NCBI GenBank assembly: GCA_001774455.1
Contig: MFAC01000017.1
Location: 1 to 5,764 of the forward strand
Direction of reading: 5' to 3'
Length of the DNA: 5,764 nt
DNA from: Candidatus Campbellbacteria bacterium RIFCSPLOWO2_02_35_12
GTDB lineage: Bacteria > Patescibacteriota > Minisyncoccia > Phycocordibacterales > UBA2163
Part shown: one piece after another, positions 1 to 5,092 of the stretch
Layout: each line of letters starts with the position of its first letter
Numbering within the stretch: the stretch's first letter is position 1
Translations under genes and position numbers: made by a program
The notes under the pieces: model-generated
What the model was told of the DNA's origin: nothing
Databases searched by the model: none
The model's input: the letters and a program-made list of their open reading frames with translations, nothing else

Positions 1-107
1 ATTTTGTCTAATATTTTTTTGATTTTAATGGATGAGATTTCATCAAGCGGGACATCTTTGGCATTGTCCCTTAAAATAGGATTTCCAACTTGTATTATTT
101 TTATCAT
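1..107 (-). CDS. def: Peptide deformylase, N-terminal fragment (cut by window edge)
   Basis: The first 35 codons are present and read MIKIIQVGNPILRDNAKDVP and onward. The pattern QVGNPILR..AK.VP is the usual opening of bacterial peptide deformylase, the cytoplasmic metalloenzyme that removes the formyl group from the N-terminal methionine of new proteins. The catalytic motifs (GxGLAAxQ, EGCLS, HExxH) lie beyond the window, so activity cannot be judged. The ATG at 107 is chosen because it sits two codons before the conserved IIQVGNP stretch. No Shine-Dalgarno sequence precedes it; the upstream sequence is a run of A and T. The gene is in the same direction as priA, but a terminator-like hairpin stands between them, so it probably has its own promoter. 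The family call is fairly secure from the N-terminus alone, but the short length leaves some doubt. Confidence 0.8.
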   Translation of the reverse strand, partial: MIKIIQVGNPILRDNAKDVPLDEISSIKIKKILDK

Positions 108-113
108 TTATTA

Positions 114-121
114 ATTTTATA
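114..121 (-). promoter_or_regulatory. Possible -10 element for def
   Basis: On the minus strand the sequence just before the def ATG is TATAAAAT followed by TAATAA and the start codon. Read as TAAAAT (119-114), the hexamer ends 7 nt before the A of ATG, so transcription would begin on the start codon itself. No convincing -35 is visible: the expected place is T-rich and belongs to the preceding terminator. In such AT-rich DNA a -10-like match is weak evidence. Confidence 0.25.
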
Positions 122-133
122 CTAAAAAAATTT

Positions 134-175
134 ATAAAAAAGCCCGTGTCAAATAGCTTACAAGCTTGACACGGG
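134..175 (-). terminator. Rho-independent terminator after priA
   Basis: A perfect 10-bp stem (CCCGTGTCAA at 143-152 with TTGACACGGG at 166-175) encloses a 13-nt loop. On the minus strand the stem is followed directly by CTTTTTTATAAA and then another run of seven T. This is the classic form of an intrinsic terminator for leftward transcription coming out of priA. The T-rich tail is on the minus-strand side only, so it should not stop rightward transcription. Its place between priA and def suggests the two are separate transcripts. Confidence 0.8.
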
Positions 176-179
176 ACTC

Positions 180-217
180 CGCGCAGGAGGGAAGAAAGAA
201 GGAAAAAACCCTGCGCG
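180..217. repeat. Second hairpin with a homopurine/homopyrimidine loop
   Basis: CGCGCAGG (180-187) and CCTGCGCG (210-217) form a perfect 8-bp GC-rich stem around a 22-nt loop. The loop is almost all purine on the plus strand (GGGAAGAAAGAAGGAAAAAA) and pyrimidine on the minus strand. It stands 4 bp from the terminator stem, so a leftward transcript leaving priA would meet this hairpin first and the U-tailed hairpin second. It may be part of a tandem terminator, a 3'-end stabilising structure, or a repeat element; the sequence does not decide between them. Confidence 0.6.
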
Positions 218-248
218 TTTCTATAATAATCATAACATTTATATATTT

Positions 249-2135
249 TCATAGCAAGCTTTCAGTATCCACATCAACTGAAAAATGAGGTGGAAGCGAA
301 CGCAAGATTTCAACAATTTCTTTATGCGGCCATTTATTTCTCTCAACTCTCAATAGTCCGCGCATAATATATTTTCCTTTATCCGCTTTTATTGATGGCG
401 GATATGTCAATATGCCATAATCTTTTAAAAGTTTTTTCATATATTCCGTTTCTTTTGCGACTTTATCCGCTATTCCGATAACCGTTATTTTTACAAAGAC
501 GCAAAACGGCGGATAATTGAATTGTTTTCTTTTTTTGATTTCATCTTTATAAAAATCGGCAAGATTTCCTTTTATGGCGAAATTAAATATTTTCTGCTCA
601 GGTTTCCTTGTTTGTATAAGAATTTCTTTTTTTGTAATTTCTTTTATTTTTAATAAAAGTGAAAGTATTTTTTCAGGCATTCTCCATTCTGGAAGAGAGA
701 AAAGCGAATCCATAGAAGCGATGGCGCTATACGATATCATTTTATTAAAATACGGAAGCGCCATTTCCGTGCCTATTAAAATGCCACCTCCCGTCGCGTA
801 GAATTTTTCAATGACCATTAAAACTTTTTTGTGCGTTTCCGTATCATCTTTGTCTATCACAAAAATCTGCTGGTCGGGGAAAAATTCTTTAAGTTTTTTT
901 TCCACAAGTTGTATTCCGATGCCTAATGTTTCAAGTCTCCAGCTCGCGCAGTTTTTACATCTTTCATTCGCGCTTCTTGAAGAGCCGCACGCGCGGCATA
1001 TGAAGCAATTACCTTTCATTGTAGTGTAAAGTATTGCTGGCGCCTCGCATCGGAGGCACAGGACAGGACTGCCACAGTCGCGACATATCGTGGTTGGAGA
1101 AAGTCCGCGCCGCGCCGCGAATATGAATATATTTTTATCTTCTTTTATCGTTTTTGAAATAAGATTTTTTAATTCATCGCTTATAATTTCAAATTGTCCG
1201 GCTTTTTGATATTTCTTATTTTTCATATTAATAAGCGTTTGCTCGGCCGTCTTTATTACGCGAAGTTTTGGTGGAGAAAGTTCGTCAAATTCATTATTAT
1301 AATATCGCCACATTGTTTCAACAGACAGAGGAAAGTCGCTTAAAATTAACCGCGTTTTTTTATGTTTCGCATAAAATTCCGCAAATATTTTCATATCTAT
1401 AAACGGCCGCGCAAATTGTTTATAAGCTCTGGAATTTTCTCGTTCCACTATAATTGTTTCAATATCATTTCTTGGCAGTGAAAGAAAAGAGGAGGTTGCA
1501 ATTATAAGCGCGGGATGACTACTTTGAAGAACATTTTTCCATCTTGTTAAAATTTCTTTTTTTGTAAGAGAACTATGCAATACGAAAGTATATCGCTCTA
1601 TGCCCTTTTTTAGAAAAGCCCCCGCTTTCTCCGCGTCTTGTATGGTTGGCGCGAGTAAAAATACCGAGGAGTTTCGCGCGAATTCTTCTCGAACAAGACT
1701 TTTATAATTTACAAATCGGTCGTTTATTTCCAATTGTAGGACAAGTTTTCTTGATAATATATTTTTATTTTCTCGAATTTTTTGCCGTTTTGTTTCTTTA
1801 ATATTATCCAATATGATTTTAGGAATAATTTTGTAAAGTATGGCGCCGGTAGTTGTTGCGAAATATTCCGCAGCGCTTGCCGCGGCCTCAATAAACTCAG
1901 GAAGCAATAATACAAATGTCTTTTTATTTTCAATTTTCTTAAGCGCGAAATTTGCGTTTTTTATTTTCACTTTTGAATCGCTTATATCTTCCGAAGAAAG
2001 CACAATCGCCGGTATCTCTTTTTTTCTTAGCGGCACATAGACAATAGTCCCTTTTTCTAAAGATTTTGTGGAAAAATATGAAAGTGTTTCCATATTTATG
2101 CCTTTTGATATTGGAATTACATTTATAATCCGCAT
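249..2135 (-). CDS. priA: PriA-like primosomal protein N' with degenerate helicase core
   Basis: PriA normally recognises stalled replication forks and loads the replicative helicase. This 628-residue protein keeps the family's architecture: a 3'-DNA-binding domain (about 1-105), a helicase lobe remnant (about 130-290), the RRGLSPTTICRDCG stretch (342-355) leading into four zinc-binding Cys pairs (C351/C354, C360/C363, C380/C383, C393/C396), a second lobe with GGILIGTEMALP (450-461), and the C-terminal domain beginning near FNYPPF (539-544). The ATPase motifs are gone. No Walker A GxGKT exists where it belongs (around 140-160, leading into FLLAPTIQDAEK). The DEEH box is replaced by ERENSRAYKQ (231-240), and the GRAGR arginine-finger motif after LSLLL (491-495) is deleted. 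It is about 100 residues shorter than E. coli PriA (732). The reading frame is intact, so this is a degenerate but maintained protein, probably a DNA-binding or loader factor without helicase activity. Actinobacterial PriA is a known parallel. It ends in TGA; no strong ribosome-binding site precedes the ATG. Confidence 0.88.
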   Translation of the reverse strand: MRIINVIPISKGINMETLSYFSTKSLEKGTIVYVPLRKKEIPAIVLSSEDISDSKVKIKNANFALKKIENKKTFVLLLPEFIEAAASAAEYFATTTGAILYKIIPKIILDNIKETKRQKIRENKNILSRKLVLQLEINDRFVNYKSLVREEFARNSSVFLLAPTIQDAEKAGAFLKKGIERYTFVLHSSLTKKEILTRWKNVLQSSHPALIIATSSFLSLPRNDIETIIVERENSRAYKQFARPFIDMKIFAEFYAKHKKTRLILSDFPLSVETMWRYYNNEFDELSPPKLRVIKTAEQTLINMKNKKYQKAGQFEIISDELKNLISKTIKEDKNIFIFAARRGLSPTTICRDCGSPVLCLRCEAPAILYTTMKGNCFICRACGSSRSANERCKNCASWRLETLGIGIQLVEKKLKEFFPDQQIFVIDKDDTETHKKVLMVIEKFYATGGGILIGTEMALPYFNKMISYSAIASMDSLFSLPEWRMPEKILSLLLKIKEITKKEILIQTRKPEQKIFNFAIKGNLADFYKDEIKKRKQFNYPPFCVFVKITVIGIADKVAKETEYMKKLLKDYGILTYPPSIKADKGKYIMRGLLRVERNKWPHKEIVEILRSLPPHFSVDVDTESLL

Positions 2136-2142
2136 TACTTAC

Positions 2143-2171
2143 AGCATATCAAAGAGTTGCCTATAAGTCAT
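2143..2171 (-). promoter_or_regulatory. Possible leaderless promoter for priA
   Basis: On the minus strand, ATGACT (2171-2166, 4 of 6 to TTGACA) is followed after exactly 17 bp by TATGCT (2148-2143, 4 of 6 to TATAAT). Seven bases downstream of the -10 lies position 2136, the base just before the priA ATG (2135). The hexamers are mediocre. What supports the call is the spacing and its match to the stronger arrangement at murA. Confidence 0.35.
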
Positions 2172-2177
2172 AGAATG

Positions 2178-2212
2178 TCTAAATACGCGATATTTGGTGT
2201 CGCGTATTTAGA
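2178..2212. repeat. 13-bp perfect inverted repeat upstream of priA
   Basis: TCTAAATACGCGA (2178-2190) and its exact complement TCGCGTATTTAGA (2200-2212) flank a 9-nt spacer; three more pairs (GAA at 2173-2175 with TTC at 2215-2217) extend the stem after two mismatches. It lies 6 bp upstream of the possible priA -35 box. No T-run follows on either strand, so it is not a normal terminator. It could be a protein-binding operator or a small structured element. The seven-base TACGCGA core of each arm is unlike the AT-rich surroundings. Confidence 0.6.
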
Positions 2213-2273
2213 ATTTCCAAATTCTAATATCCAAACCCTAAATAAATTTAAAATACGAATACTAAAATCTAAA
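2213..2273. repeat. Degenerate 7-bp-periodic AT-rich repeats
   Basis: Read on the minus strand from 2273, the sequence falls into sevens such as TTTAGAT, TTTAGTA, TTCGTAT, TTTAAAT, then after one 10-nt unit TTTGGAT, ATTAGAA, TTTGGAA. The rough consensus is TTTRGAW. No reading frame of interest crosses it. Similar TTTAGAA-like filler is, as far as I recall, frequent between genes in Patescibacteria; that comparison is from memory. Confidence 0.45.
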
Positions 2274-2332
2274 ACAGAAGTTTGAATACTCACATTTAAA
2301 TATTGTTTGCGAATTGTTTTTTATATGTATTT

Positions 2333-2470
2333 TTGAATTACGAAACTCTTTCTTGGCATAGTTTTTGCAAAACATATATAAAAAATCTATTGATTTTTTT
2401 GTTAGATTTGGTGCGCGTGCCCGCGCAATATCTTTCAAAAACTATGTCTGCGACGAGCTTTGTAATTCAA
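2333..2470. repeat. Long imperfect palindrome with branched fold; candidate structured RNA or small mobile element
   Basis: Two arms, 2333-2375 and 2428-2470, are inverted copies about one common centre (between 2401 and 2402). The strongest blocks are TTGAATTAC (2333-2341) with GTAATTCAA (2462-2470) and CATAGTTTTTG (2357-2367) with CAAAAACTATG (2436-2446). Shorter matches between them keep exact register, and four mismatched positions become G-U pairs in a plus-strand RNA. The space between the arms holds two further hairpins: AAAAAATC/GATTTTTT (2380-2387, 2392-2399) and TGCGCG/CGCGCA (2412-2417, 2422-2427) with a TGCC loop. The whole therefore folds as a long stem topped by two side hairpins. 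A run of seven T at 2483-2489 follows on the plus strand. No convincing protein is encoded. Function and family are unknown to me; a non-coding RNA, a MITE-like or REP-like element, or an insertion relic are all possible. Confidence 0.55.
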
Positions 2471-2513
2471 GAAAATGGAACATTTTTTTGCATTGCTTAT
2501 TTCTTCATAATAC

Positions 2514-2548
2514 CTTGCGAACGAAAGATTCACATATCTTTTTGCAAG
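2514..2548. repeat. Interrupted hairpin between the palindrome and the murA promoter
   Basis: CTTGC (2514-2518) pairs with GCAAG (2544-2548), and inside it AAAGAT (2524-2529) pairs with ATCTTT (2536-2541) around a 6-nt loop, with an asymmetric internal loop of 5 and 2 nt. There is no adjacent T-run. Together with the preceding palindrome, it makes most of 2333-2548 capable of folding. Confidence 0.4.
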
Positions 2549-2589
2549 CATCGCGATTATTTCTTGAACTTTGGTAAAAATATATATTA

Positions 2590-2617
2590 TTGAAAAAAAC
2601 CGAAAAAGTCGTATAAT
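2590..2617 (+). promoter_or_regulatory. Strong sigma-70-type promoter for murA, leaderless geometry
   Basis: TTGAAA (2590-2595, 5 of 6 to TTGACA) is separated by 16 bp from a perfect TATAAT (2612-2617). The A of the murA ATG is at 2624, exactly 7 nt past the -10 box, where transcription normally starts. The mRNA should therefore begin at or within a base or two of the start codon and have no leader and no ribosome-binding site. The A-rich spacer is typical of AT-rich genomes. It should drive murA and, unless something stops it, mreB and htpX. Confidence 0.75.
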
Positions 2618-2623
2618 TATGAA

Positions 2624-4003
2624 ATGAAAGTCAAAAATACCGATAATATAAATAATTCTTTACGATATTTACAACAGAAAAAAGCCGTATTTGACGAAAA
2701 TAAAAAAGACAAATTTATTATTGAAGGTCTTGGTGGAAAGAAAAAACTTAATGGTAAAATTGCGGTGGCGGGAGCAAAAAACGCGGCTCTCCCCGCGCTG
2801 TCGGCTTCTATTTTATTTAGAAACGGTTTTTGTGTATCAAATATTCCAAATATAAAAGATATAGATAGTATGAATATCTTGCTTGAAAAACTTGGAGCAA
2901 TCGTGAAAAAGCAAGCTGAAAAAAAATATCATATTGTTACGGATGAGATTAAATCAGTGGCGCTTGATATAGAAATATCAAAAAAAATGCGCGGGTCAAT
3001 TATACTTACGGGAGTGCTTCTCGCGCGTTTTGGAAAAGTGTCTTTTCCTCATCCGGGAGGATGTATTATTGGCGCGAGACCGATTGACGCGTTTTTGAAT
3101 AGTTTTCAAAAAATGGGCGCAAAAGTTCAAAATAGAAATGGAAAATATGTCGTATCGGTTGGTAAAAATAAAAAATTAAAAGGGGCAAAAATTTTTTTTA
3201 ATAAAATAACCGTTACGGGAACGGAGACATTAATGCTTGCCGGAATATTAGCAAAAGGAAGAACGGTGATTGAAAATGCGGCGCTTGAGCCGGAAATAAA
3301 ACATTTGGCGGATTTTCTTAATTCTTGCGGAGCTAAAATCAGAGGCGCGGGAACATCAACTATTGAAATTATCGGAGGAAATCTTTTATCTGCGGGGAAC
3401 AGAGTGTATAAAATTCCGCCGGATAGAATTGAAGCGGGAAGTTTTTTAATACTCGGAGCGCTCTCAGCTGACAATTTAGAGATTACGGATTGCGACCCAA
3501 AACATATGAGAGCTCTGATAAATATACTGAAAGATTCCGGCGTCCCGATAATTGAAGAAAAAAATAAAATTATTATTAAAGACAATGGGAAGATAAAAAA
3601 TAAACATCTTAAATGTATTGATATAAAAACACATGAATATCCGGGTTTCCCTACGGACCTGCAATCACTTATGGCAATATATCTTACACAGATAAGCGGA
3701 GAGAGTTTGCTGTTTGAGACGATTTTTGAAGGACGGCTTAATTATACCGACGACCTTATAAATATGGGCGCGAATATTATAATAATAGATACGCATAGAA
3801 TAATGATAAAAGGCCCGACACAGTTAAAAGGAAGAGAGCTTATCGGAAATGATTTACGGGCGGAATTCGCGTTTTTTATTGCGACAATCGTGGCAAAAGG
3901 CAAATCTGTGATAAATAATGTAAGATATATAGACAGGGGATATGAACGGATAGAAGAGCGGCTTAGCGGAATCGGTGTAAATATTCAAAGAATCAAGGGT
4001 TGA
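2624..4003 (+). CDS. murA: UDP-N-acetylglucosamine 1-carboxyvinyltransferase
   Basis: MurA transfers enolpyruvate from PEP to UDP-GlcNAc, the first committed step of peptidoglycan synthesis, in the cytoplasm. The 459 residues carry all key landmarks: the substrate-binding GAKNAALP (K52, N53), the catalytic loop HPGGCIIGARPID with the active-site Cys147 and Arg152, EYPGFPTDLQS with the catalytic Asp344, and DLRAEFAF with Arg412 followed by the near-invariant YIDRGYERIEERL. Because the loop has Cys rather than Asp, the enzyme is of the fosfomycin-sensitive type, by family knowledge. It is about 40 residues longer than the usual 419, mainly from a charged 30-residue N-terminal extension before FIIEG. 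No in-frame ATG, GTG or TTG lies between 2624 and the conserved region, and the promoter places the transcript start on this ATG, so the extension appears real. It is followed after 66 bp by mreB on the same strand. It ends in TGA right after the expected C-terminus. Confidence 0.96.
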   Translation: MKVKNTDNINNSLRYLQQKKAVFDENKKDKFIIEGLGGKKKLNGKIAVAGAKNAALPALSASILFRNGFCVSNIPNIKDIDSMNILLEKLGAIVKKQAEKKYHIVTDEIKSVALDIEISKKMRGSIILTGVLLARFGKVSFPHPGGCIIGARPIDAFLNSFQKMGAKVQNRNGKYVVSVGKNKKLKGAKIFFNKITVTGTETLMLAGILAKGRTVIENAALEPEIKHLADFLNSCGAKIRGAGTSTIEIIGGNLLSAGNRVYKIPPDRIEAGSFLILGALSADNLEITDCDPKHMRALINILKDSGVPIIEEKNKIIIKDNGKIKNKHLKCIDIKTHEYPGFPTDLQSLMAIYLTQISGESLLFETIFEGRLNYTDDLINMGANIIIIDTHRIMIKGPTQLKGRELIGNDLRAEFAFFIATIVAKGKSVINNVRYIDRGYERIEERLSGIGVNIQRIKG

Positions 4004-4009
4004 TATTTT

Positions 4010-4022
4010 TTGAATAATTCAA
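4010..4022. repeat. Short palindrome in the murA-mreB gap
   Basis: TTGAATAATTCAA is a perfect palindrome around one central base, 6 nt after the murA stop codon. The stem is too short and AT-rich, and lacks a following T-run, so it is not a credible terminator; the murA-mreB gap of 66 bp can be read through. GATAAT at 4051-4056 might be a weak internal -10 for mreB, but no -35 goes with it. Confidence 0.25.
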
Positions 4023-4069
4023 GATAAAATAAAAACAAAGAATGCAAAATGATAATGTAATTTTTCAAT

Positions 4070-5083
4070 ATGTCGCTATTTAATCCAAAATTAGGAATAG
4101 ATTTAGGGACGACATACACATTGGTATTTGTCCCGGGTAAAGGAGTGGTATTGAATGAACCATCCATTGTTGCCGTTTCCGAACAAGATAATAAAATCCT
4201 ATCCGTAGGCAATGAAGCAAAAGATATGATTGGAAGAACGCCTGATAATATTATTGCGTATCGTCCGATGAAAGACGGTGTTATCGCTGATTATCGTGTT
4301 ACAGAAGCTATGATTCGCTATTATATGAAGAAAGCGCTCGGCAAGTGGAATTTTTTTAAGCCCGAAGTAATGATATCGGTGCCGGCAGGTATTACATCTA
4401 CGGAAAGACGCGCTGTAATTGAAGCGACAATGAAAGCTGGCGCGAAAAGTGTTTATGTTGTGAAAGAGCCGATACTTGCGGCAATCGGCGCGGGAATACC
4501 TATACATGAAGCGCGGGGACATATGATAGTTGATTGCGGCGGAGGAACTATTGATGTCGCGGTTATTTCTTTGGGTGGTATAGTCGCCTCCACATCCGTG
4601 AAGTGCGCCGGCAACAGAATAGACCGCGCCATCGCGGATTATATAAAAAAGAATTTTAATCTGGCGATAGGTGATAAAACGGCTGAAGATATTAAGATAA
4701 AAATAGGGTCCGCAATTGTAATAGACGAAGAAATAACAATGATTATTAAAGGAAGAGATCTTCTCACCGGACTTCCACGACAGACAGAAATAAAGACAAA
4801 TGAAACAGTAAAAGCAATAGGAAGGGAATTGCATGAAATGATAAGAGCGATAAAAACAGTGCTTCAAGAAACCCCGCCGGAACTTTCCGCTGATATAATA
4901 GACAGAGGTATTATAACCACAGGCGGAACAGCTCAACTTAGAAATTTTCCGGAACTTATTTTCAGACGCACGGGAGTAAAAGCTACGCTCGCGGATGATG
5001 CCGCATTTTGCGTTGCAAAAGGCACAGGGGTCGCCCTTAAGCATTTAGATACTTACAAAAAAAGTATTTTGTCAAAGAGATAA
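4070..5083 (+). CDS. mreB: Rod-shape-determining actin homologue MreB
   Basis: MreB forms ATP-dependent filaments under the cytoplasmic membrane that guide the wall-synthesis machinery and set rod shape. The 337 residues match the family's normal length. Nucleotide-binding motifs of the actin fold are in order: phosphate-1 GIDLGTTYTLV (9-19), the VKEPILAAIGAG stretch (131-142) keeping the acidic residue E133, phosphate-2 VDCGGGTIDVAVISLGG (154-170), and the adenosine motif GIITTGGTAQL (280-290). RPMKDGVIADY (65-75) and ETPPELSADIIDRG (267-280) are also typical. Departures from common MreB are IEEP to VKEP, TTEVAV to TIDVAV, GDEMD to GNRID (181-185), and the third Gly of TGGG to Thr. Several of these I recall from Patescibacteria MreB. 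The start at 4070 lies six codons before the conserved KLGIDLG; there is no ribosome-binding site. mreC and mreD do not follow, unlike the usual mreBCD order; htpX begins 9 bp after the TAA. Confidence 0.95.
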   Translation: MSLFNPKLGIDLGTTYTLVFVPGKGVVLNEPSIVAVSEQDNKILSVGNEAKDMIGRTPDNIIAYRPMKDGVIADYRVTEAMIRYYMKKALGKWNFFKPEVMISVPAGITSTERRAVIEATMKAGAKSVYVVKEPILAAIGAGIPIHEARGHMIVDCGGGTIDVAVISLGGIVASTSVKCAGNRIDRAIADYIKKNFNLAIGDKTAEDIKIKIGSAIVIDEEITMIIKGRDLLTGLPRQTEIKTNETVKAIGRELHEMIRAIKTVLQETPPELSADIIDRGIITTGGTAQLRNFPELIFRRTGVKATLADDAAFCVAKGTGVALKHLDTYKKSILSKR

Positions 5084-5092
5084 TTTAAATTT

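Noticed and set aside
43..252. 69-codon minus-strand frame overlapping the priA stop by ATGA
   Set aside because: It runs straight through both hairpins and the start of def in another frame; the translated loop and stem residues look like by-products of the inverted repeats.
574..1029. Plus-strand frames opposite priA
   Set aside because: They are complements of the conserved PriA zinc-binding and lobe-2 coding sequence and show no family features of their own.
2303..2593. 96-codon plus-strand frame in the intergenic region, and a 70-codon frame at 2365-2577
   Set aside because: Composition is Phe/Tyr/Cys-rich noise typical of AT-rich DNA, they overlap the palindrome, have no ribosome-binding site, and resemble each other only because of the inverted arms.
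2136..2623. tRNA, CRISPR array or IS element in the long intergenic region
   Set aside because: No tRNA consensus (GGTTCRANYCC), no regularly spaced identical repeats, no transposase frame, and no flanking target duplication were found by eye.
3127..3585. 152-codon antisense frame inside murA
   Set aside because: Shadow of murA with low-complexity hydrophobic translation and no start signal.
4010..4022. Terminator between murA and mreB
   Set aside because: The palindrome has a short AT stem and no T-run after it, so it cannot be called a terminator.
4199..5044. 281-codon antisense frame inside mreB
   Set aside because: It lies opposite a highly conserved gene; its Cys-, Tyr- and His-rich translation matches no protein family I know and is a codon-usage shadow.
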